Numbered from the stretch's first letter, positions 1 through 6,405 are shown. The stretch is DNA of 8,279 bases from JBCDBY01 sp039182715 (GCA_039182715.1 JBCDBY010000208.1:1-8279), one strand, 5' to 3'. Translations and numbers: made by a program. Notes: generated from the letters alone by a model not told the origin.

Positions 1-1
1 C

Positions 2-907
2 GTCGGGGCGGGCGGCGGTTCACTCGCGCACTTCGATGCGCTGGGCGCGCTGCGCGTCGGACCGCAGAGCGCCGGCGCCGACCCGGGCCCGGCGTGCTAC
101 GGCACGGGCGAGCGGCCGACGGTGACCGATGCGCACCTGGTGCTCGGGCATCTGAGCGAAGAGGACGCTCTCGCCGGCAGCCTGCGGCTCGACCGCGCGC
201 GGGCGGAACGCGCCGTGGGCGTGCACGCCGAGGGCATCCTGCGCGTCGCCAACGCGACGATGGAGCGCGCCATTCGCACGGTCACGGTGCGGCGTGGCGT
301 CGATCCGCGGCTCTGCGCGCTGATCGCGTTCGGCGGCGCCGGCGGCCTGCACGCCTGCGCGCTCGCGGAGGCGCTCGGCATGCGCACCGTGCTGCTGCCG
401 AACGACCCGGGGACCTTTTCCGCGCACGGCATGCGGCGCGCCGACCGGCGCCGCGACTACGTGCGGACCGTCCTGCAGCCGGCCGACGCGTGCGTGGCGC
501 GTCTCGAGCATGAGTTCGCCTTGTTCCCGGAAGCGGGCGAGCGCACCGCCGACGTGCGCTACGTGGGCCAGTCGCACGAGCTGGCGGTGACGGCCGACGC
601 CGACCTGATCGAGCGGTTCCACGCTGCGCACGAGCGCGCATACGGCTACGCCGATCGCACGCGCGCGGTTGAAGTGGTCAACCTGCGCGTCGCCGCGGTC
701 GAACGCGGCGAGCCCGTTCCGTCGCTGCCGGCACCTCCGCGGGCTGACGCGAAGGCGGCGCCGCCGCGCGTGGCGCGGGGCGCGATCACACGCGCGTTGC
801 TCGGCCCGACCGTCATCACGGAGACGACCGCAACGACCGTTGTGCCGGCGGGCTGGCGCATCGATCCGCTCGCCGACGGCACCCTGCGCCTGGAGGTGAT
901 CGCATGA
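2..907 (+). CDS. hyuA: Hydantoinase/oxoprolinase A subunit, 5'-truncated by window edge
   Basis: The C-terminal 301 residues of a HyuA-family subunit are visible; the N-terminal part lies outside the window and the frame is open from base 2. The family (N-methylhydantoinase A, 5-oxoprolinase, acetophenone carboxylase subunits) has an acetate-kinase/Hsp70-like ATP-binding fold and drives ATP-dependent opening or carboxylation of its substrate together with subunit B in the cytoplasm. Signatures, in window residues: GAGGGSLA (2-9), SAGADPGPACYG at about 23-34, TVTDAHLVLG at about 40-49, AFGGAGGLHA (109-118; the usual form is GGAGPLHA), DPGTFSAHG from 135, VRYVGQSHEL from 185, and F-H-H-YGYA from about 206. 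The stop overlaps the hyuB start as ATGA, which implies translational coupling. Family assignment is firm; the substrate is not readable. Confidence 0.93.
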   Translation, partial: VGAGGGSLAHFDALGALRVGPQSAGADPGPACYGTGERPTVTDAHLVLGHLSEEDALAGSLRLDRARAERAVGVHAEGILRVANATMERAIRTVTVRRGVDPRLCALIAFGGAGGLHACALAEALGMRTVLLPNDPGTFSAHGMRRADRRRDYVRTVLQPADACVARLEHEFALFPEAGERTADVRYVGQSHELAVTADADLIERFHAAHERAYGYADRTRAVEVVNLRVAAVERGEPVPSLPAPPRADAKAAPPRVARGAITRALLGPTVITETTATTVVPAGWRIDPLADGTLRLEVIA

Positions 908-2409
908 ATGCCGCGGATCTGGCCGTCTACGACGCGTTTTTCGGTGGCGTCGCGGAGGAGATGGGCGAAGCGCTGATGCGCGCCGCCACGAGCGTGAACA
1001 TCAAGGAGCGCCGCGATCTTTCGTGCGCGCTCTTCGACGGCGAAGGACGGCTCGTGGCGCAGGCGGCCCATATTCCGGTGCACCTGGGCGCCATGCCGCT
1101 CTCCGTGCGCGCGGCGCTGGAGCGCTGCCCGCCCGGCGACGGCGACGTTGTCGTACTCAACGACCCGTGGGCGGGCGGTACGCACCTGCCCGACATCACC
1201 GCCATCGCGCGTGCCGGCTCCTTCCTGGTCGCCAACCGCGCGCACCACGCCGACGTGGGCGGCGCCGCGCCGGGCTCGTTGGGGCTGGCGCGCGACATCC
1301 ACGGCGAGGGACTGCGCATCCCGCCGGTGCGACTGGTGCGCGGTGGCGAGGTCGACGAGGAGATGATGGCGCTGCTCGTCGCCAACATGCGTGGCCCCGC
1401 CGAGCGTCGCCAGGATCTGCTCGCGCAGGTCGCGACCCTGCGTCGCGGCATCCAGCGTCTCGCGGACGCACGCGACCCGGAGACGCGCCTGCTCGCGGCG
1501 GCGGACGCGCTGCGAGCGGCGGCGCGTGGCGCGGCCGAAAAGGTGCTCGCGACGATTCCGTCCGGCGTGCATCGCTTCGCGGATGCGCTCGACGGCGATC
1601 TGCGCATCGAGGTCGCGCTCTCCGTCGCGGACGGTCGGCTGCGCGTCGACTTCACCGGCACGCACCCGCAGGTCGAAGCGCCGCTCAACGCCAACTACGC
1701 CGTCACGCTCTCGGCGGTCACCTATGCACTCGCGCTGCTGTTGCCGCCGGAGACGCCGCTCAACGAGGGCGTGCAGGGCGTGCTCGACGTCCACGCGCCG
1801 GAAGGCACGCTGGTGCATGCGCGTTACCCCGCGCCGGTCGCGGGGGGCAACGTCGAGACGAGCCAGCGCATCGTCGACGTCGTGCTCGGCGCGCTGGCGC
1901 AGGCGTGCCCCGATCGCGTGCCGGCGGCGTCGCAGGGCACCATGAACAACCTCACCGTCGGTGGGGCGGGCTTCACCTACTACGAGACGATGGCCGGCGG
2001 GGCGGGCGGCGCGCCGACGGCGGCGGGCGCGAGCTGTGTGCATACGCACATGACGAACACCCGCAATACGCCCATCGAGGCGCTCGAGAACGAGATGCCG
2101 CTGCGCGTGGACGAGCTGGCGGTCCGAAGCGGCAGCGGCGGCGCGGGCGCGCAGCCCGGAGGCGACGGCATGGTGCGCACCGTCCGCTTCCTCGCGCCCT
2201 GCGTCGTTCACCTGCTGACCGACCGCCGTGTGAAGCAACCGTACGGTTTACAGGGGGGTGCCGCGGGCGCGCGAGGTCGCAATACCCTGCTGCGCGCGGA
2301 CGGTTCGCAGGAAGACGTCGGCGGGCGCGCCGGATTCGAGGTCGCGCCCGGGGACCGGTTGCGGCTGGAGACGCCCGGGGGTGGCGGCTGGGGCAACGCC
2401 GTACAATAA
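904..2409 (+). CDS. hyuB: Hydantoinase/oxoprolinase B subunit
   Basis: A complete 501-residue HyuB-family protein, the partner of the upstream A subunit in an ATP-dependent hydantoinase, oxoprolinase or carboxylase complex. The start is well supported: ATG at 904 overlaps the hyuA stop and has GGAGG at 892-896 with a 7-nt spacer. Conserved blocks: SVNIKERRDLSCALFD (30-45), HIPVHLGAMPLSV (56-68), NDPWAGGTHLPDITAI (86-101), RAHHADVGG (112-120) followed by PGS, and EGLRIPP further on. The C-terminus has the usual YGLQGG...G run and a TPGGGGWG tail. Length is normal for a separate B subunit; fused A-B proteins exist in 5-oxoprolinase. No frameshift or missing block was seen. The substrate (N-methylhydantoin, oxoproline, an acetophenone-like ketone or other) cannot be decided, since no transporter or pathway gene is adjacent. 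Confidence 0.95.
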   Translation: MNAADLAVYDAFFGGVAEEMGEALMRAATSVNIKERRDLSCALFDGEGRLVAQAAHIPVHLGAMPLSVRAALERCPPGDGDVVVLNDPWAGGTHLPDITAIARAGSFLVANRAHHADVGGAAPGSLGLARDIHGEGLRIPPVRLVRGGEVDEEMMALLVANMRGPAERRQDLLAQVATLRRGIQRLADARDPETRLLAAADALRAAARGAAEKVLATIPSGVHRFADALDGDLRIEVALSVADGRLRVDFTGTHPQVEAPLNANYAVTLSAVTYALALLLPPETPLNEGVQGVLDVHAPEGTLVHARYPAPVAGGNVETSQRIVDVVLGALAQACPDRVPAASQGTMNNLTVGGAGFTYYETMAGGAGGAPTAAGASCVHTHMTNTRNTPIEALENEMPLRVDELAVRSGSGGAGAQPGGDGMVRTVRFLAPCVVHLLTDRRVKQPYGLQGGAAGARGRNTLLRADGSQEDVGGRAGFEVAPGDRLRLETPGGGGWGNAVQ

Positions 2410-2418
2410 GCGGCTTCG

Positions 2419-3138
2419 ATGAAGTGGCTTGCTTACACCGCCCTGACCGTGGCCGCGCTCGTGGGGCTCGGCGTCTGGTCGGTCATGCCCCCGTCGGTCG
2501 CGTGGGAAGGGCGTACGCCCCACTGCTCGCGATGCCGCGCGGAGGTGCGACCGTACTCGCGCCAGTGTGCCGACTGTGATCGCTCGCTGCTCTGGGTGAC
2601 CACCGACGAGGAGTGCCGCTGGTGCCTCTCGAAGGAGGACGCGGATTATCTGAAGGATGCGTACGTCGCGCTCGAACTCGAAGAGAACGCGCACGTCGGC
2701 ACCCTTCGGCAGTTTCCAAAGGCCTACTTCGTCGTCATGGAGCCGGGCGCCTGCGCGCACTGCGCGGGGCTGGGCAAGGTCCAGCAGGGCGACGCGGAGG
2801 TGACCTGCTCGGTTTGCCGCGGGCGCAAGCAGTGCGTGGGCTGCGACGGCGATCGCGAGGCGGTCATCGGCAGTCTGGGCGCGCATCGCGCCGCGCTGGC
2901 GCGGGCGGAAGCACGACGGCGCGCGCTGCGCCGCTCGGAGCTGACGCGCAGCCCGGTACGGCACTCGAGTCTCGTCGACGAGGACGTGGAGGCATTGAGC
3001 GGGTATGTCGAGGCGGAGCAGATCAAAGACGAGCGGGGGTCGCCGTTGCTGAAGCGGGCGCTCACGCGGGCGGCGCTCGCGTTCGAGGCGCTCGAAGAAG
3101 CGAAGCGGGAGAAGGTAGTCCCCGGCGCGGGCGACTAG
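2419..3138 (+). CDS. Membrane-anchored or exported cysteine-rich protein with DnaJ-like zinc-finger motifs
   Basis: A 239-residue protein I cannot assign to a named gene. Residues 4-22 are hydrophobic, preceded by K2, and act as a signal anchor or an uncleaved signal. Then come three CxxC pairs (C36/C39, C50/C53, C66/C69), the first two looking like a zinc ribbon (CSRC and CADC). A second cluster, C112/C115, C130/C133 and C139/C142, has the CxxCxGxG-like look of the DnaJ cysteine-rich domain: CAHCAGLG, CSVCRGRK, CVGCDG. The C-terminal third is charged and probably helical. No J domain (HPD) and no CxxCH haem site are present. It starts 9 nt after the hyuB stop without a clear Shine-Dalgarno sequence, so it is probably co-transcribed. 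Its stop overlaps the converging hydrolase stop. If the fingers bind zinc, a cytoplasmic orientation is more plausible than a periplasmic one. Reality as a gene is supported by the ordered cysteine pairs. Confidence 0.8.
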   Translation: MKWLAYTALTVAALVGLGVWSVMPPSVAWEGRTPHCSRCRAEVRPYSRQCADCDRSLLWVTTDEECRWCLSKEDADYLKDAYVALELEENAHVGTLRQFPKAYFVVMEPGACAHCAGLGKVQQGDAEVTCSVCRGRKQCVGCDGDREAVIGSLGAHRAALARAEARRRALRRSELTRSPVRHSSLVDEDVEALSGYVEAEQIKDERGSPLLKRALTRAALAFEALEEAKREKVVPGAGD

Positions 3139-5168
3139 TCCCCGAACAGATTCCGGCCGATCGACCCCTCGGGGGGCGGCAGGCCGAACTGCGCGCAGAT
3201 GGTCGCGGCCATGTCCTCGAGTCCGGGGTCGGCGTCCGGCGGTAGACGCCGGTTGGTGACGAGAATGCCGGCCGTCTGCAACGCGTCGTTGCTGCAGTGA
3301 TCGCCCGACCACGCGTAGGTGTTGGGCTCGAAGATCCGCCGCGGCACGCCGAGCAGCGCTGTCTGCCACGAGACGCGGTAGCGCGGCGCGAAGGCGCACT
3401 GCAGATCGGGCGCGTCGCGCAGGAACGGGCCCCGGAAGATGTCGCGACCGCGGTGGATCCGCGTGAACACGCGTCGATGGTCGGGCCCTTGCAGCTTCTG
3501 TAGCTCGTCGATGATCTCGTAGGCGAGCGCCTGGGGATTCTCGACGATGCCCTGGCTCTCGCGGCCCTTCTGATTGATGTAGATCTGCCCCAGTCCCAGC
3601 GCATACGCGCGCGTCCGTGACCAGTCGATGTCGCTCGTCGCGACGCCGCCGCCGAAGAACTGACGCAGGTTGCGCTGCGTGCGGTCGCCCTCGTTGTCGC
3701 GCAGGACGAGATAGCCCTTCTCGAGCAGCCAGGTGTTCAGGTTGACGCCGTAGTGCCAGGTGTGGAAACCGTGATCGGAGACGACCAGCAGCAGGTCCTC
3801 GGGCCGCAGGCGCGCGCGCACCTGGGCGATCGTCTCGTCCATCCAGCGGTAGGACGCAAGGATCGGGTCGGCGACGCCGGTCGTCTTCCGGAAGCGCGCG
3901 ATCGTCGCGGGATCGTGCGCGGGGTGTTCGGGATCGCGGTAGCGGTAGAACATGTGCGCGGCGCGGTCGGTCGCCGTGAACACCATGGCGAGCAGGTCGG
4001 CGCCGCTGTGGTCGAGTCGGTCGAGCAGCACCCGCTCGTTCGCGCGGTAGGTGTCGCGGATGTCCTTGAACAGCAGCTCGTCGCGCAGCACGCCGTCGTT
4101 CGACGCGAAGGTGTCCTCGGGCCAGCCCGACGTCTTGCGCAGGCCGACGCGATCGGCAAGCTCACCCGCGAAGCTCCCTGGCACCGAGATCGGCACCAGC
4201 GGACGACGCGGCGAGATCTGGATCGGGGAGGCGTAGACCGCCGGCGTCTCACCGGTCTGCAGCAGCACGAAGCGGACGAGCCCGTGCACGCGCACGAGCG
4301 GGCCGGCATCGAACCGGACCGGCACCCACTCGCTGTAGAGACCGGGCTGCAGCGGCACCGCCTCGTTGTCGTCGACGGAGACCGACGCGCTGTCGACCGC
4401 GAATCGGAACCGCACCGGCACGGACAGGCGCGCACCGGTACCGGGCCGGCGCGGATCGGGCGGGCCTTCGAGACGCGACTCGGCGACGCCGTCTTCGGGA
4501 TAGATCTTCAGGTGGCGGCCACCGAATTCGGTGTCGCCCTCGTTGGCTTCCGGGCCGGACGCGAAGAGCGTGTAGGAGCCGTTCGAGGCGCGCAGGTCCG
4601 GCACGCCGAGACCGGCGAGCAGTTCACCGCCGCGCGAGAGTTCCGCCGGGAACGTGAGCGGCATGCGCAGGATCGAGACGCGGTAGCCCGCCTGCGCGAC
4701 CGGCTCCCAGAACGGTTCGCCCACCCGCCGGTTGATGGCGCGCGGCGGGCGGATCGGGAAGCCGAAGCGGCCGAAGATCGGCGGCACCCGATCGACCATG
4801 CCGTTGCGCGGCAGGTAGGGATCGTCGCTGTCGAGATCGCGACGCACGAAGTCGAAGATGGCATGGCCGGCCGGGTTGCGCCCGGTCGCGAACGTCGCCC
4901 AGGCAACCGGCGACTCGGGCGGGTTGGTCGTGCGGCAGTCGAGCATCGAGCCGTCGGCGGCCAGCGCGCGCAGCGCGGGTAGCCGGTCGAGATACTCGCG
5001 CACGAGATCGGGATCGACGCCGTCGAAGCCGAGCACCACGACGCGACGCGGCAGCGTGCGGTAGGCGTAGCGCTCGCCGCTCACGCTGCGCGCGGCGTCG
5101 AGCCACGCCGTCATGCAGGGCAGCAGCAGCAGGCCGAGGGCGAGACCGGGAAGCAGCTTGGCGCGCAT
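3135..5168 (-). CDS. Exported alkaline-phosphatase-superfamily hydrolase (type I phosphodiesterase/nucleotide pyrophosphatase-like)
   Basis: A 677-residue metallo-hydrolase of the alkaline phosphatase superfamily, resembling the predicted phosphohydrolase/phosphomutase group of COG3379. Residues 5-23 form a hydrophobic signal or anchor segment, so it should act in the periplasm or at the membrane. Core residues are in the expected order: D49 in VVVLGFDGVDPD; S86 in the PPESPVAWATFATG block, aligning with the threonine nucleophile of NPP enzymes; D401 and H405 in TDRAAH; D465 and H466 in SDHGFHTW; and a late H624 in SGDHCSND. These fit a two-metal site with a serine nucleophile. Residues about 190-330 look like a beta-rich insert. 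ATG at 5168 puts the signal segment first; no good Shine-Dalgarno sequence precedes it. It lies 39 nt behind the XRE gene. The substrate (phosphodiester, phosphonate, sulfate or a glycan headgroup) is unknown. Confidence 0.88.
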   Translation of the reverse strand: MRAKLLPGLALGLLLLPCMTAWLDAARSVSGERYAYRTLPRRVVVLGFDGVDPDLVREYLDRLPALRALAADGSMLDCRTTNPPESPVAWATFATGRNPAGHAIFDFVRRDLDSDDPYLPRNGMVDRVPPIFGRFGFPIRPPRAINRRVGEPFWEPVAQAGYRVSILRMPLTFPAELSRGGELLAGLGVPDLRASNGSYTLFASGPEANEGDTEFGGRHLKIYPEDGVAESRLEGPPDPRRPGTGARLSVPVRFRFAVDSASVSVDDNEAVPLQPGLYSEWVPVRFDAGPLVRVHGLVRFVLLQTGETPAVYASPIQISPRRPLVPISVPGSFAGELADRVGLRKTSGWPEDTFASNDGVLRDELLFKDIRDTYRANERVLLDRLDHSGADLLAMVFTATDRAAHMFYRYRDPEHPAHDPATIARFRKTTGVADPILASYRWMDETIAQVRARLRPEDLLLVVSDHGFHTWHYGVNLNTWLLEKGYLVLRDNEGDRTQRNLRQFFGGGVATSDIDWSRTRAYALGLGQIYINQKGRESQGIVENPQALAYEIIDELQKLQGPDHRRVFTRIHRGRDIFRGPFLRDAPDLQCAFAPRYRVSWQTALLGVPRRIFEPNTYAWSGDHCSNDALQTAGILVTNRRLPPDADPGLEDMAATICAQFGLPPPEGSIGRNLFGD

Positions 5169-5207
5169 GCGAGCGGGAGAGGCTAGGCGAACTTCGTCAC
5201 TTGCGGA

Positions 5208-5921
5208 TCATCGGAGCCTTCGGCGAATCTCGACGATGACGCGCCCCTCCGGCGCGTCGCCCTCTTCGAGACGTCGCACGCTGCCGTCCTCGCGATAGAC
5301 AAGGTCGCCCGTCTTGGGCGTCAGCTGTCCATCGACGACGACGCGGTCGCCGGGCTGCGGCTCCTTGAGGTCTCCGGTGGAGCCGGGGTCGAGCAGGAAC
5401 TCCTGCTCGAGGTGGGGGAGCCGCTCGGCAAGCTCGCTCAGCTCCTCCTCGCTCAGCTCGTCGAGGAAGCGTCGAATCTCCCGGCGCCGGTCGGCCGGCC
5501 GCTGCTCCGCGCGCTGGACCGCCTCGCGGATGCGCCGGCGCCGCCGTGGGGAAACGCCCAGTGCGTCGATGGCGCTTTCCCGGTAGCCGGGCGGGCCGGC
5601 GAAGAGGAATGGCGAGAGCAGTCCTTCCATGAAGGTGCGCAGCGATCGACGTTCGCGATGCAGCGAGTGCGTCAGGCGCTCGACACGGGCGCGCAGCTCC
5701 TCGGGCGCGCGCTCCATATGCGCCGGCTCGAGGAGCGCCTTCGCGGGGAGCTTGAGCACGACGGCCAGCCGCCGGCAGACGTCGTCCGACGGGGGCGGCT
5801 TCTTGCGGTTCTCCAGAAAGCTGAGGTAGGACGAGGTCAGCCCCGCCGCCGCCGCCACCTCGGTCTGCGTAAGCCCAGCCTCCTTGCGGGCCTCGACGAG
5901 AACGGCGGCAAAATCCCTCAC
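5208..5921 (-). CDS. XRE-family HTH transcriptional regulator with a possible degenerate S24-like tail
   Basis: A 237-residue predicted DNA-binding regulator. Residues 3-60 form a Cro/CI-type helix-turn-helix: ARKEAGLTQTEVAAAAGLTSS followed by YLSFLENRKKPPP, the standard XRE layout. Residues about 72-175 are charged and helical, rich in Arg and Glu, and could mediate oligomerisation. The last 50 residues (PGDRVVVD at 190-197, then TPKTGDLVY, VRRL at 215-218, VIVEIRRRL) resemble the beta-strand pattern of the S24/LexA-CI C-terminal domain. However, the catalytic lysine position reads Arg and no clear nucleophilic serine motif is aligned, so self-cleavage is unlikely. The start is GTG at 5921; it keeps the whole HTH, and no Shine-Dalgarno sequence is visible. 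The gene leads an apparent two-gene transcript with the hydrolase. The operator-like palindromes lie 46-95 bases upstream, consistent with autoregulation or with control by another factor. Confidence 0.88.
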   Translation of the reverse strand: MRDFAAVLVEARKEAGLTQTEVAAAAGLTSSYLSFLENRKKPPPSDDVCRRLAVVLKLPAKALLEPAHMERAPEELRARVERLTHSLHRERRSLRTFMEGLLSPFLFAGPPGYRESAIDALGVSPRRRRRIREAVQRAEQRPADRRREIRRFLDELSEEELSELAERLPHLEQEFLLDPGSTGDLKEPQPGDRVVVDGQLTPKTGDLVYREDGSVRRLEEGDAPEGRVIVEIRRRLR

Positions 5922-5966
5922 GATCGGCTGAATTCTAGCTCTGCGCGGTGTCGTGCCCAGACGGAA

Positions 5967-6016
5967 TTGACCAGCCAGTCAAAAAGTCTGGTGATTTTGA
6001 TTGACTGGTTAGTCAA
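5967..6016. promoter_or_regulatory. Pair of 16-bp TTGAC...GTCAA operator-like palindromes
   Basis: TTGACCAGCCAGTCAA lies at 5967-5982 and TTGACTGGTTAGTCAA at 6001-6016. Each is a near-palindrome with TTGAC/GTCAA arms, and the second has perfect 6-bp arms (TTGACT/AGTCAA). The reverse complement of the first matches the second at 14 of 16 positions. Their centres are 34 bp apart, about three helical turns, so two dimers could sit on roughly the same DNA face. This is a typical operator pair for a dimeric repressor in a divergent promoter. The arms resemble operators of TetR-family proteins; the TTGACCA half-site is that of RutR. No TetR gene is in the window, so the binding factor is either the adjacent XRE protein or something encoded elsewhere. 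The two copies can also fold on each other as a long imperfect hairpin. Confidence 0.65.
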
Positions 6017-6045
6017 AGCCGCTAGGTTGGTCGTTGAACCGGCTT
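6016..6045 (+). repeat. Inverted repeat, 6-bp stem
   Basis: AAGCCG (6016-6021) and CGGCTT (6040-6045) are exact reverse complements. Inside them GTT (6026-6028) can pair with AAC (6037-6039) to extend the helix. It begins at the last base of the second operator palindrome, so it would lie at or near the start of any plus-strand transcript from this promoter. It may be structural or accidental. Confidence 0.35.
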
Positions 6046-6052
6046 GATGCCT

Positions 6053-6080
6053 GGCCTTCGGGACCTCAGTTTTGGTTTTT
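6053..6080 (+). terminator. Weak terminator-like UUCG hairpin followed by a T-rich tract
   Basis: GGCC (6053-6056), loop TTCG, then GG-A-CC (6061-6065) gives a four-pair stem with one bulged A and the very stable C(UUCG)G loop. After four bases (TCAG) comes a T-rich tract at 6070-6080 (TTTTGGTTTTT). The arrangement looks like an intrinsic terminator or attenuator on the plus strand, although the stem is short and the tract is interrupted by GG. It lies between the putative operators and the exported-protein gene, so it would act within the leader and not at a gene end. It could equally be an AT-rich promoter segment. Confidence 0.3.
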
Positions 6081-6161
6081 GAAGTTTTCAGGAGTATTCA
6101 AGGTCGACAGGCAGGAATGATTCGCGCGTGGGTCGCGAGGCGGGGCCGAGCCGGACGAAGA

Positions 6162-6200
6162 ACGGGGCGAGTGGAGCGCAGCAGGCGCCACTCGCCCCGT
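6162..6200. repeat. Perfect 13-bp inverted repeat (strong hairpin)
   Basis: ACGGGGCGAGTGG (6162-6174) and CCACTCGCCCCGT (6188-6200) are exact reverse complements, separated by 13 bases. As RNA this is a very stable stem on either strand. No U-run follows it, so it is not a classical intrinsic terminator. It could be a transcript-stabilising or attenuating element in the leader of the downstream genes, a protein-binding site, or one copy of a dispersed palindromic repeat. It also buries the GTG at 6199, which argues against that codon as the start of the next gene. Confidence 0.6.
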
Positions 6201-6210
6201 GTCTGTGTGG

Positions 6211-6261
6211 CGGATTCCCCTGACGGATTCCGATACTGGCGGAATGTGGCGGTTAATTCCG
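6211..6261. repeat. Alternating ATTCCG/CGGAAT short repeats
   Basis: CGGATTCC occurs at 6211-6218 and again at 6224-6231. ATTCCG at 6227-6232 is complementary to CGGAAT at 6240-6245, with a 7-nt loop, and that same CGGAAT is complementary to ATTCCG at 6256-6261. The middle element can therefore pair with either neighbour but not both, the geometry of two mutually exclusive hairpins. It lies about 145 bases before the likely start of the exported-protein gene. Six-base matches may arise by chance, so confidence is limited. Confidence 0.4.
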
Positions 6262-6405
6262 TCAAAGCTCTCTCTCCGCTGGGAAAACACGAGCTTCGAA
6301 CCGATCAAACCAAGGTTGGCGCGGGGGATTTCGGCCATGGCGGCGAAGTCCGGCAGCGTATGGGCACGGCGCTTGTTCTATGTCGTCGTGGAGATCGAAA
6401 TTCAG

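Larger units (their letters stand above)
5922..6405. other. Divergent intergenic region with operator-like and hairpin elements
   Basis: This 484-base stretch separates the minus-strand regulator from the plus-strand exported-protein/secretin pair, and I see no convincing gene in it. It is AT-richer than its surroundings between about 5960 and 6105. On the minus strand, TAGAAT (5937 to 5932) is a good -10-like hexamer only 10 nt before the regulator's GTG. On the plus strand, TTGACT (6001-6006) with TAGGTT (6023-6028), or TTGGTT (6072-6077) with TATTCA (6095-6100), are weak sigma-70-like pairs. The elements listed separately are two 16-bp palindromes, a 6-bp-stem hairpin, a UUCG hairpin with a T-rich tract, a perfect 13-bp inverted repeat and an ATTCCG/CGGAAT series. 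The frame of the next gene stays open back to GTG 6199, but that codon sits inside the 13-bp stem. No match to a riboswitch class I know was seen. Confidence 0.6.

Noticed and set aside
646..2238. 530-residue open frame on the minus strand opposite hyuB
   Set aside because: Composition is Arg/His/Ala-rich with no recognisable motif, and it lies antisense to the well-supported hyuA end and hyuB. This is a typical high-GC shadow frame.
1023..2579. 518-residue plus-strand open frame overlapping hyuB and the cysteine-rich gene
   Set aside because: Extremely Arg/Gly/Ala-rich low-complexity translation in an alternative frame of hyuB, which carries all the family signatures.
2419..3138. Multihaem cytochrome interpretation of the CxxC pairs
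   Set aside because: None of the six CxxC pairs is followed by His, so there is no haem c attachment site.
2248..3399. 383-residue minus-strand open frame across the cysteine-rich gene
   Set aside because: Overlaps three better-supported genes and has shadow-like composition; the ordered CxxC pairs support the plus-strand gene instead.
3753..4982. 409-residue plus-strand open frame opposite the phosphatase gene
   Set aside because: Arg/His/Val-rich shadow lacking motifs; the minus-strand frame holds a full set of catalytic residues.
5967..6016. Operator pair as a RutR-type control site for the hyuAB pathway
   Set aside because: The half-site resemblance is real, but hyuAB lies over 3 kb away on the far side of convergent genes and no RutR/TetR gene is in the window; the link is not supported.
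5967..6261. CRISPR array or transposon ends in the intergenic region
   Set aside because: The repeats are few, inverted and unevenly spaced, with no spacers, transposase or target duplication.
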